Assembly (NCBI GenBank): GCA_009774735.1
Contig: VSOH01000138.1
Location: 1-5,009, forward strand
Length of the DNA: 5,009 bases
Origin: Clostridiales bacterium
Lineage (GTDB): Bacteria; Bacillota_A; Clostridia; Oscillospirales; Acutalibacteraceae
Direction: 5' to 3'
Position numbers and translations under genes: made by a program. Numbering within the stretch: the first letter of the stretch is position 1; each line of letters starts with the position of its first letter. The notes under the pieces were generated by a model. That model saw nothing but the letters and a program-made list of their open reading frames with translations, made no database searches and was not told the origin of the DNA. Below, in pieces: positions 1-5,009 of this stretch.

Positions 1-426
1 ATCGAAGTACATCCCGGTGAAGAGATAATCTGTCAGAAAAGTGCTTTCCTTGCATCAACCTCAGGTGTTAATATGTCTGTCTACTTCAAAAAAAGTGTTA
101 CCGGCGGACTTTTCGGCGGTGAAGGCTTTATTATGCAGAAATTTGATGGCGAAGGACTGCTTTTCATTGAGGTTGACGGCTCTGTAATTGAATATGAATT
201 ACAGGCAGGTGAGCAGTTAATTCTTGACACAGGTCACCTTGTAATGATGAGTTCAAGCTGCAAAATGGATGTACAGACAGTTAAGGGTGCCAAAAACATT
301 CTGTTTGGCGGCGAGGGTCTGTTCAACACCGTTGTTGAAGGTCCAGGTAAGGTAATGGTGCAGACAATGCCTATCGCAAAAATGGCAGGCGAGCTTTATA
401 AATATATACCGCACCCGGCAAATTAA
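1..426 (+). CDS. AIM24/TIGR00266-family protein, 3' part (5' end outside window)
   Basis: The reading frame is open from base 1 to the TAA at 424-426, giving 141 visible residues. The ATG at 73 lies inside the conserved domain and has no ribosome binding site, so it is an internal Met and the gene starts left of the window. The family is usually about 220-260 residues, so roughly the C-terminal half to two thirds is present. Recognition rests on the glycine-rich beta-strand pattern of the AIM24 (former DUF124) fold: GGLFGGEG at visible residues 35-42, a second GGEGLF at 103-108, and GPG at 114-116 followed by VMVQT. The fold is an all-beta, trimer-like barrel. In yeast, Aim24 is a mitochondrial inner-membrane protein; the bacterial role is not established. 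No signal peptide or membrane helix is visible in this part. Family call is confident, function unknown. Confidence 0.85.
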   Translation: MEVHPGEEIICQKSAFLASTSGVNMSVYFKKSVTGGLFGGEGFIMQKFDGEGLLFIEVDGSVIEYELQAGEQLILDTGHLVMMSSSCKMDVQTVKGAKNILFGGEGLFNTVVEGPGKVMVQTMPIAKMAGELYKYIPHPAN

Positions 427-438
427 AACACATAAAAT

Positions 439-482
439 AAAACCGACCCGTTAAAGTCAAGACTTTAATGAGTCGGTTTTTT
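439..482 (+). terminator. Rho-independent terminator, probably bidirectional
   Basis: The outer stem AAAACCGAC (439-447) pairs with GTCGGTTTT (472-480). The inner stem TTAAAGT (451-457) pairs with ACTTTAA (462-468) around a four-base CAAG loop, and the two are joined by a partly paired internal loop. The + strand continues as a run of six T (477-482), which suits termination of the AIM24-family gene ending at 426. On the - strand the hairpin is followed by a T-rich stretch (complement of 432-442), so it may also stop the converging reductase gene ending at 493. Confidence 0.88.
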
Positions 483-492
483 GCCGATTAAG

Positions 493-1161
493 CTACACTA
501 TCCCGCCGTTAACGCCGAGAATCTGGCTTGTTATATAGCTGTTTTCCGCCAAAAACAATACTGCCTCTGCAACCTCATCGGGTGTACCGAGTCTGCCGAG
601 CGGCACCTCGTATTCAAGCTCTGCTTTGTCAAAGCAGGCATTCATTCTGGTATCTATTATACCCGGGCACACGCAGTTAACCGTTATTGAGCTTGGTGCA
701 AGCTCCTGTGCCAACGCCTTTGTCAGACCTATGACTGCCGCCTTGCTCATGGAATACGCTACCTCACAGGATGCACCTGTCTGCCCCCACATGGATGAAA
801 TATTAATGATTGCACCGCTGTGGTATTCAAGCATTCTCAGTGTTGCCTCTTTAGCACAGAAAAAATACGACCTTGCATTGACATTATGAATCAAATCATA
901 ATCACTTTCAGTGGTATCATTAATCTGCTTAATAAGACTGACACCTGCATTATTGACAAGCACATCAATACTGCCCATTCGGTAAAACACCTTTTTGATA
1001 TCAACAATACTCTCCAAATCACATTTTATTGCAGTAACACCATCAAAATCAGGTTCGGTTTTGTTATAGGTTATATAAACATCATAGCCCTTTTCTTTAA
1101 AAAGCAGTGCACACGCTTTTCCTATTCCTGTTGCGCCGCCTGTAATTAACACCTTTTTCAT
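493..1161 (-). CDS. Short-chain dehydrogenase/reductase, FabG-like
   Basis: A complete 222-aa classical SDR with a Rossmann fold, acting as an NAD(P)-dependent soluble oxidoreductase. The dinucleotide-binding motif TGGATGIG is at residues 7-14, the adenine-ring site CDL at 47-49 and NNAG at 70-73. The catalytic tetrad is complete as N95, S123, Y136 and K140 (YSMSK), with the same N-S and S-Y spacings (28 and 13) as E. coli FabG. The PG motif is CPG at 165-167, and the C-terminal GVNGG (216-220) matches the usual xVDGG end. It is about 20 residues shorter than typical FabG (~245), mainly between beta-2 and the CDL motif. It resembles 3-oxoacyl-ACP reductase, but it stands alone with no fatty-acid genes nearby, so the substrate is open. 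The ATG is preceded by GGTGAT, part of the extended Shine-Dalgarno sequence. The stop is TAG. Confidence 0.92.
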   Translation of the reverse strand: MKKVLITGGATGIGKACALLFKEKGYDVYITYNKTEPDFDGVTAIKCDLESIVDIKKVFYRMGSIDVLVNNAGVSLIKQINDTTESDYDLIHNVNARSYFFCAKEATLRMLEYHSGAIINISSMWGQTGASCEVAYSMSKAAVIGLTKALAQELAPSSITVNCVCPGIIDTRMNACFDKAELEYEVPLGRLGTPDEVAEAVLFLAENSYITSQILGVNGGIV

Positions 1162-1164
1162 ATA

Positions 1165-1170
1165 ATCACC
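1165..1170 (-). promoter_or_regulatory. Ribosome binding site of the SDR gene
   Basis: Read on the - strand this is GGTGAT, the 3' half of the full GGAGGTGAT complement of 16S rRNA, three bases before the ATG at 1161. The position is right for that half of the sequence and supports this start. Confidence 0.6.
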
Positions 1171-1176
1171 ATTTAC

Positions 1177-1205
1177 ATATTAACATACGACAGCCGCTTT
1201 TTCAA
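1177..1205 (-). promoter_or_regulatory. Candidate sigma-A promoter of the SDR gene
   Basis: On the - strand, TTGAAA (1200-1205; 5 of 6 matches to the -35 consensus) is followed after 17 bases by TAATAT (1177-1182; 4 of 6), with a TGT extended -10 in front of it. Transcription would start near 1170, leaving a leader of only about 9 bases, which begins right at the ribosome binding site. That short leader lowers confidence. TATATT at 1208-1213 (- strand) is an alternative -10 but lacks a good -35. Confidence 0.4.
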
Positions 1206-1216
1206 TGAATATACTG

Positions 1217-1245
1217 TTGTTTTTTTATGCAATATAAGCTATAAT
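1217..1245 (+). promoter_or_regulatory. Sigma-A-like promoter of the three-gene + strand unit
   Basis: A perfect -10, TATAAT (1240-1245), lies 17 bases downstream of a weak -35, TTGTTT (1217-1222), which sits in a T-rich run. Transcription should start near 1252, giving a leader of about 23 bases before the ATG at 1275. The promoter lies back to back with the candidate promoter of the divergent SDR gene. Confidence 0.65.
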
Positions 1246-1263
1246 TAATATATTCATATTTTA

Positions 1264-1270
1264 AGAGGTG
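1264..1270 (+). promoter_or_regulatory. Ribosome binding site of the 169-aa gene
   Basis: AGAGGTG lies four bases before the ATG at 1275, so the AGG core has good spacing. This fixes the start of the first gene of the + strand unit. Confidence 0.75.
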
Positions 1271-1274
1271 TATT

Positions 1275-1784
1275 ATGGATAAGGATTTTTACACAATAAG
1301 TGTTTATGTTGATGAAAATGAAAATATGATTGGTATTCCCTGCGGAGAAAGTGACAAATACGGCATTGCCGATATTGACAAGGTTGTTCTTCTGAAAGCT
1401 CCGTACAGTGATACACAGCTTGAGAGCTTTATTGAGGAGGTTATATCCTACTGCTACACAAAAAAGCACAACGATAACTCCCCGCTTTCAACCATTGAAA
1501 AATACACGAAGAAAAAGGGCTTTGTTAACGCAACAGCAGATTATACACTGCTTTCAATTGTAAAAACAAAGGATAGCTATTCACTGATGCCGACCTTCAA
1601 CGACTATGAAAAGGGTCCGCTTGCTATAGATGATGACGAGCATATTCTGCTTAACCCATATAAAAAAGGAGAAATGGCAGAGGTTATCAGAGGATATATT
1701 GAGGTTTATGTGAAAGCCAATATGTTCTATAAGGAAATTCAGGAGCTTGAGGAAGAGAAAAAGCAAAGGAACAGTAACCAATAA
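1275..1784 (+). CDS. Uncharacterised 169-aa soluble protein, possibly CdiI/DUF1436-like
   Basis: I do not recognise this gene with certainty. It begins at an ATG with a well-placed ribosome binding site and ends in TAA. There is no signal peptide or membrane helix, so it should be cytoplasmic. Residues 1-40 look like beta strands (YTISVYVDE, KVVLLKAP), 47-61 like an amphipathic helix, 82-107 like paired strands (FVNATADYTLLSIVK, SYSLMP) and 131-146 like a helix (KGEMAEVIRGYIEVYV). The end (150-169) is a charged, Glu/Lys-rich helix. The order helix, 'KGF', strand, 'xxxP', 'hILLNP', then 'xxEMAEVIRGYIE' recalls from memory the DUF1436/CdiI immunity family of contact-dependent inhibition systems, but this could not be tested. 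No toxin gene is visible beside it. It is first in a unit with a pseudouridine synthase starting six bases after its stop. Confidence 0.8.
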   Translation: MDKDFYTISVYVDENENMIGIPCGESDKYGIADIDKVVLLKAPYSDTQLESFIEEVISYCYTKKHNDNSPLSTIEKYTKKKGFVNATADYTLLSIVKTKDSYSLMPTFNDYEKGPLAIDDDEHILLNPYKKGEMAEVIRGYIEVYVKANMFYKEIQELEEEKKQRNSNQ

Positions 1785-1790
1785 AAATTA

Positions 1791-2735
1791 ATGAAAAGCT
1801 TTATTATAACCGACAAGGACGCAGGCGGCAGAGTTGACAGGTTTATCAGCAAAACCTTTGACAAGCTTCCAAAATCCTTAATGTATAAGGAAATCAGAAA
1901 AAAGAATATCAAGGTCAACAAAAAACGCTGCACCCCCGAACAGGTACTCAGCAGCGGTGATTTGCTGGAGCTTTACCTAAAGGATGACGTGCTTGAAATC
2001 AGAAAAAAGCACTATGATTTCTTAAATGCATCCACAGATTTAGATATAATATATGAGGATGACAATATCATTCTTATTAACAAAAAGGTTGGCGTGCTCT
2101 GTCATCCGGACGGTAAGGATTACATTGATAACATTGTCGCACGACTGAAAAGATACCTTTACGATAAAAAGGAATGGGACCCGGAAACATCAACATTCAC
2201 GCCCTCTCTGGCTAACAGAATTGACAGGAACACAGGCGGTATCGTAATAGGTGCTAAAAATTCACAGGCATTGAAAATCATGAATGATAAAATCAAAGCC
2301 CGTGAAATTGAAAAATATTATTTAACTGTTGTGCACGGTAAGATGAGCAAAAAAAGCGAGCTGCTGAGTGCTTACCTTACGAAGAACGAAAAGAAAAATA
2401 TGGTCACAGTAACAGATTATCAAGCACCGAACTCAAAAAAAATCATTACTGAATATACTGTTCTTGACTATTATCCTGATGCATCACTGCTTGAAGTAAA
2501 GCTGCACACCGGCAGAACACATCAGATAAGGGCACACCTTGCACACATCGGTCATCCCCTTTACGGTGACGGCAAATATGGTAACGAAAAGGGCAGATAC
2601 AGACAGGCTCTTTACAGCTACAAGCTGCACTTTAATTTCAGTGATGAAAATATCCTCAGCTATCTCAACCACAAAACCTTTCAGGCAAACAATATTGAAT
2701 TGCTTGATGATTACAAGGAGAAAAAATTCAAATGA
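1791..2735 (+). CDS. RluA-family RNA pseudouridine synthase with S4 domain
   Basis: A complete 314-aa enzyme, the usual length for the RluC/RluD branch, which isomerises uridine to pseudouridine in RNA, usually 23S rRNA. An N-terminal S4 RNA-binding domain spans about residues 12-65 (GGRVDRFISK, then IKVNKK). The catalytic domain starts near 84 (LDIIYEDDNIILINKK). The signature RIDRNTGG (143-150) carries the catalytic Asp, D145. Other family motifs follow: EKYYLTVVHG (174-183, with the active-site Tyr), LHTGRTHQIRAHL (238-250) and HPLYGDGKYG (255-264). The usual His before the RxD motif is Asn (N142), and the usual TSG is TGG; I recall this variant from clostridial homologues. The RNA target cannot be told. 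The ATG lies six bases after the upstream stop with no good ribosome binding site (AAAGGA at 1765-1770 is 20 bases away), so translation is probably coupled. A later ATG would cut the S4 domain. Confidence 0.95.
   Translation: MKSFIITDKDAGGRVDRFISKTFDKLPKSLMYKEIRKKNIKVNKKRCTPEQVLSSGDLLELYLKDDVLEIRKKHYDFLNASTDLDIIYEDDNIILINKKVGVLCHPDGKDYIDNIVARLKRYLYDKKEWDPETSTFTPSLANRIDRNTGGIVIGAKNSQALKIMNDKIKAREIEKYYLTVVHGKMSKKSELLSAYLTKNEKKNMVTVTDYQAPNSKKIITEYTVLDYYPDASLLEVKLHTGRTHQIRAHLAHIGHPLYGDGKYGNEKGRYRQALYSYKLHFNFSDENILSYLNHKTFQANNIELLDDYKEKKFK
2715..2720 (+). promoter_or_regulatory. Ribosome binding site of the small membrane protein gene, inside the synthase gene
   Basis: AAGGAG lies 11 bases before the ATG at 2732, within the last codons of the pseudouridine synthase. 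The spacing is slightly long but usable. Together with the ATGA overlap it supports coupled translation. Confidence 0.6.
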
Positions 2736-3190
2736 AAGACAAATTTTTAAGAATACTTTCACCGATTACACTTGCAGTTGTTGCAATACTTGATGCTGCT
2801 GTTATCGGATATGGAATTTATGCAATAAAAAGACTTATTGCCGTTCAGAACACAACAATAATAATTTTCGCATTATGCGATCTTGCCGCACTGATTATTG
2901 CAGTACTGGTTACAAAAGAGGTACTTTCAAACGGTGTCAAATTTTATAGTGATGAAATGGAATTTACAGGTCTTGACAAGGACAGTATATTTGCATATGC
3001 AGATATTGAAAAGGTAGAAACCGAAAAGGACACCAAGCCAAGCTTTGTTAAAAATTTCATTGACCGACAGTCAAAAGTTATTTTAACCTTAAAGGATGAA
3101 AGAGTTGTTACTGTTGATGTGGGCTTAACCACAAAAAACGGGCTTGCTGCAATTGAAAAGGAAATCAATGAAAGAATAAGCAATGCATAA
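2732..3190 (+). CDS. Small membrane protein with two helices and a PH-like C-terminal domain
   Basis: A 152-aa protein whose ATG overlaps the TGA of the synthase gene as ATGA, which makes it the last gene of the unit. Two hydrophobic helices lie at about residues 9-32 and 41-62, joined by a short loop (KRLIAVQN). They are followed by a soluble domain (64-150). That domain reads like a bacterial PH-like fold: strands GVKFYSDEMEFTG (68-80), then SIFAYADIEKVETEK (85-99), SKVILTLKDERVVTVDVG (114-131) and a closing helix AAIEKEINERI (139-149). The 'Y-x-DI-x-KVE' step is typical of such domains in small Gram-positive membrane proteins. The helix hairpin puts both ends on the same side, probably the cytoplasm. 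The function is unknown, and the PH-like call rests on pattern only. A strong terminator follows after two bases. Confidence 0.85.
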   Translation: MKDKFLRILSPITLAVVAILDAAVIGYGIYAIKRLIAVQNTTIIIFALCDLAALIIAVLVTKEVLSNGVKFYSDEMEFTGLDKDSIFAYADIEKVETEKDTKPSFVKNFIDRQSKVILTLKDERVVTVDVGLTTKNGLAAIEKEINERISNA

Positions 3191-3192
3191 GC

Positions 3193-3228
3193 AAAACTCC
3201 CGATACACAAATGTGTACGGGAGTTTTT
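3193..3228 (+). terminator. Strong Rho-independent terminator ending the three-gene unit
   Basis: A perfect 10-bp stem, AAAACTCCCG (3193-3202) with CGGGAGTTTT (3218-3227), is extended by TACAC/GTGTA (3204-3208, 3213-3217) after one bulged A, with an AAAT loop. Five T (3224-3228) follow, then AT-rich sequence. On the - strand it ends in only four T, but it lies just past the stop of the converging gene at 3246 and could terminate that too. Confidence 0.93.
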
Positions 3229-3245
3229 AATTTATTTTGTTGCTT

Positions 3246-4148
3246 TTACCTCAAATCCAATAAAGATTCACCGGTATAGGAATCAACAAGATTTCCGTCC
3301 TTATCCCAGCTTACACCGGTAGCATCGAAATATAAATTGCCATCCTTGTCAACATTACCGCCTGACATTGCACTGTAATAAATCGCGCTGTTCGCTTCGT
3401 TTTCATATCCGGCAGCATCAAAATAGAAATATCCATTTGTGTCAACATATGAATAGCTCGACATATAGGTCTTTCCGTCACTGCCGACAAACTCATAATT
3501 CTCATTATTAAAGGTATATGTATTATTCTGCTTGTCATAATAAACTACTGCCAAATCTTCGGTATACGCTTTGCCCTCACGGTCATAATAAACGGTTTTA
3601 CCATCTACATCATAGCCATAATGGAAGCTTTCATCATAGTCAAAATCATCAGCACCGCCGATAACACTGCTCTTAATACCATCAATTGCACCATCAAGGG
3701 TATTATCTACAATGGAAACAGCATTGAAAACAAATCCAACTATGCAAGCAATAGAAACAACATATGAAACTATAGAAACAATAAGACAGGTTTTGCTGTT
3801 CTTTGAATATTTCTGTTTTTTCTCAATCTCACAGGGCGTGAACGTATTACCGCCGCAGCCTGCGCAATAATCAACCACATCCGAAAGAGTTGCACCGCAG
3901 CTATCACACTTTTTATAATTTTCTTTTTCCTCACCATTTCTCACACAGGCATAAATAATTGCAGCAGGTACAGGGAAAAGCAATGTAAGAATCATCCACA
4001 TTGCACGCCTTTTAATACCCTTTTCCTTGCAGTCAAATCCAACAGCAAGCATCAGGCAAATCTGAAAACCGTAAATCAAAATCATACTGACAATTAATGT
4101 AAGATAAAACCACATCATATTTTGCATAAGCTCTGAAAACATATTCAT
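3246..4148 (-). CDS. Zinc-ribbon membrane protein with Asp/Tyr/Gly repeat tail
   Basis: A 300-aa protein I cannot assign to a named family. Two hydrophobic segments lie at about residues 13-37 and 49-68, joined by a basic loop (CKEKGIKRRAMW). A zinc ribbon follows, with C81-x2-C84 and C95-x2-C98 (CDSC, CAGC). A basic stretch (110-119) precedes a third membrane helix (121-144). The remaining 155 residues are acidic and rich in Tyr, Asp, Gly and Asn, with five or six imperfect repeats of the form D-x-D/N-G-x-x-Y-Y/F-D-x-x-G. Examples are VDGKTVYYDREG (181-192), VDTNGYFYFDAAG (235-247) and VDKDGNLYFDATG (266-278). By the positive-inside rule at 110-119 the ribbon should be cytoplasmic and the tail extracellular. 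The tail resembles glucan- or cell-wall-binding repeats in style but lacks their conserved Trp pairs. Membrane and zinc-ribbon calls are firm; a sensing or wall-contact role is a guess. Confidence 0.88.
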   Translation of the reverse strand: MNMFSELMQNMMWFYLTLIVSMILIYGFQICLMLAVGFDCKEKGIKRRAMWMILTLLFPVPAAIIYACVRNGEEKENYKKCDSCGATLSDVVDYCAGCGGNTFTPCEIEKKQKYSKNSKTCLIVSIVSYVVSIACIVGFVFNAVSIVDNTLDGAIDGIKSSVIGGADDFDYDESFHYGYDVDGKTVYYDREGKAYTEDLAVVYYDKQNNTYTFNNENYEFVGSDGKTYMSSYSYVDTNGYFYFDAAGYENEANSAIYYSAMSGGNVDKDGNLYFDATGVSWDKDGNLVDSYTGESLLDLR

Positions 4149-4153
4149 AATAT

Positions 4154-4161
4154 CTCCTCCT
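4154..4161 (-). promoter_or_regulatory. Strong ribosome binding site that decides the start of the zinc-ribbon gene
   Basis: On the - strand this reads AGGAGGAG. The AGGAGG core is 7 bases from the ATG at 4148 and 13 from the next in-frame ATG (4142), so the first Met of the MNM start is preferred. Confidence 0.85.
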
Positions 4162-4167
4162 AACTAT

Positions 4168-4196
4168 AATATACTGAATTGATACCAAATTGTCAA
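4168..4196 (-). promoter_or_regulatory. Consensus sigma-A promoter of the zinc-ribbon membrane protein gene
   Basis: On the - strand, TTGACA (4191-4196; perfect -35) is followed after exactly 17 bases by TATATT (4168-4173; 5 of 6). Transcription should start near 4161, giving a short leader of about 13 bases that begins at the ribosome binding site. The -35 box directly abuts the T-run of the terminator of the upstream gene. Confidence 0.82.
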
Positions 4197-4197
4197 T

Positions 4198-4227
4198 AAA
4201 AAAAGAGTGGCAAAACACCACCCTTTT
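4198..4227 (-). terminator. Rho-independent terminator of the right-edge gene
   Basis: On the - strand RNA, AAAAGGGUGG (4218-4227) pairs with CCACUCUUUU (4201-4210), including one G-U pair, around a seven-base loop (4211-4217). The T-run continues to 4198, giving seven T in all. It lies 14 bases past the TAA of the right-edge gene and separates it from the next promoter on the same strand. Confidence 0.9.
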
Positions 4228-4240
4228 AGTACACTGTCTG

Positions 4241-5009
4241 TTAACAGCCTTTTATATCATTTTCGCCAAGAACTTTTGCGGTTTTCTTTTTCCTAATAAT
4301 GCAGACTGCTGCGATTGCAGCCGCAAGCACTGCTGCACCTGATACAGCAGAAATGATGATAATTTTGTTGTTGTCGGTTGTTGGTACGGATGTGTCAACC
4401 GAGGTTTGAATAGGTGTTGCATCATCACCATATGTTCCTTCCGGGAAACTTTTTATTTCCTCTGCATCCTGTTCGGCAATTTCCTTGATTTCGTCAAATG
4501 TATAAAGCTTGTCATTGTCCAGTTTGGAACTCTGAAGAAAAATTTTAGCTTCTTCATTGTTCTCCGGACATATGACTGCCACCAATGTATTTAATCTTAT
4601 ACTTGTAATACCACTGAGTATATAAACATTTGCATTGTTAATATTATTGTCCTGAAGCATTTTATTAACCTTGCCTATATAATCATATTCTTCTGTACCA
4701 AAGCTAATAGATGACACAATCCATTTTTCAAGATTGTTTTTACGAAATTCAAGAACATCAGTCGGAAGATTGTTATTTTCTTCATCAGATAATTCTTCAA
4801 TTTTATCCAATATCATTTCTACATTTTTTCCATTACAATAAATAGGCATAGTATAATCATATTCTTTGTTATCAACAAAGTTTTGCATTATTTCATTGTT
4901 TAATTTGTCATTATCCAATATCTCCGCACTTGAATATACTCTATATATTTTGTTGTAATCAATATCGCTATTGTTAATAGGCTCAAAATCTTCGATTTCT
5001 GTATAAGAA
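4241..5009 (-). CDS. C-terminal part of a membrane-anchored, probably extracellular protein (5' end outside window)
   Basis: The - strand frame is open from the right edge (base 5008) to the TAA at 4241-4243, giving 255 visible residues. The TTG at 4918 should not be taken as the start: 30 more in-frame codons without a stop precede it, and it has no convincing ribosome binding site. Visible residues 1-190 are an acidic, Asn/Asp/Glu-rich mixed domain that I do not recognise. A Thr/Ser/Pro/Asp-rich linker (about 195-214) leads to one membrane helix (216-238), then RKKK and a short tail ending in KGC. This order fits a type I membrane protein whose N-terminal domain is outside the cell, anchored by its C-terminal helix. 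There is no LPxTG before the helix, so sortase linkage is unlikely. A signal peptide would lie outside the window. Function unknown. Confidence 0.85.
   Translation of the reverse strand, partial: SYTEIEDFEPINNSDIDYNKIYRVYSSAEILDNDKLNNEIMQNFVDNKEYDYTMPIYCNGKNVEMILDKIEELSDEENNNLPTDVLEFRKNNLEKWIVSSISFGTEEYDYIGKVNKMLQDNNINNANVYILSGITSIRLNTLVAVICPENNEEAKIFLQSSKLDNDKLYTFDEIKEIAEQDAEEIKSFPEGTYGDDATPIQTSVDTSVPTTDNNKIIIISAVSGAAVLAAAIAAVCIIRKKKTAKVLGENDIKGC

Noticed and set aside
73..75. ATG at 73 as the start of the first gene
   Set aside because: The frame stays open to base 1, the upstream codons continue the AIM24-type beta-strand pattern (HPGEEIICQKSAFLAS), and there is no ribosome binding site. 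The gene is cut by the window edge.
481..1149. Open frames on the + strand at 481-690, 626-889 and 820-1149
   Set aside because: They lie wholly opposite the SDR gene, whose catalytic motifs are all intact. They show no protein-like pattern and no good ribosome binding sites.
1162..1274. Riboswitch or operator in the divergent intergenic region
   Set aside because: The 113 bases are filled by the two promoters and leaders. The AT-rich partial palindromes (around 1231-1258) are what such base composition gives by chance, and there is no structured leader long enough for a riboswitch.
2484..2793. Open frames on both strands around 2484-2793
   Set aside because: They overlap the conserved C-terminal motifs of the pseudouridine synthase and the start of the next gene. 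Their translations are Cys/Thr- or Phe-rich shadow sequence.
4244..4430. LPxTG-type sortase anchor in the right-edge protein
   Set aside because: The helix-plus-RKKK end looks like a sortase tail, but no LPxTG or close variant precedes the helix. The nearest sequence is SVPTTDNN, and residues continue for 13 positions after RKKK, so a plain membrane anchor is more likely.
1..5009. CRISPR array, tRNA/rRNA gene, insertion sequence or attachment site
   Set aside because: No regularly spaced direct repeats, cloverleaf-like sequence, transposase motif or terminal inverted repeats were seen. The only clear inverted repeats are the three terminators.

Overview
The window is a gene-dense stretch of a low-GC Gram-positive chromosome, most likely a gut-type member of the Clostridia (Oscillospiraceae/Ruminococcaceae-like). 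That placement is an inference from four things: AT-rich, Lys/Asn/Ile/Asp-rich proteins; strong AGGAGG-type ribosome binding sites; consensus sigma-A-like promoters; and short hairpin-plus-T-run terminators. There is no rRNA, tRNA, CRISPR array, insertion sequence or phage gene. No gap between genes exceeds about 115 bases.

Layout, left to right. (1) The 3' end of an AIM24/TIGR00266-family gene (+ strand) enters from the left edge and stops at 426. It converges on a short-chain dehydrogenase/reductase gene (- strand, 493-1161) across a terminator hairpin that could serve both strands. (2) A divergent promoter region (1162-1274) separates the reductase from a three-gene + strand unit. This unit encodes an unrecognised 169-aa soluble protein with a faint resemblance to CdiI/DUF1436-type immunity proteins, a complete RluA-family pseudouridine synthase, and a small two-helix membrane protein that overlaps the synthase by ATGA. 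It ends at a near-perfect terminator (3193-3228). (3) Two - strand genes follow, read here from right to left. The right-hand one is the C-terminal 255 residues of a membrane-anchored protein cut by the right edge, with its own terminator at 4198-4227. Directly next to that terminator lies a consensus promoter (TTGACA, 17 bases, TATATT) driving a 300-aa zinc-ribbon membrane protein with an Asp/Tyr/Gly repeat tail.

The genes do not form an obvious pathway. The + strand unit links an RNA-modification enzyme to two uncharacterised proteins, probably by shared transcription. The two - strand membrane proteins are each transcribed separately. The points most worth a second look are the possible orphan immunity-like protein, the repeat-bearing tail of the zinc-ribbon protein, and the start of the right-edge gene, which lies outside the window. 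I found no convincing new multi-gene system.
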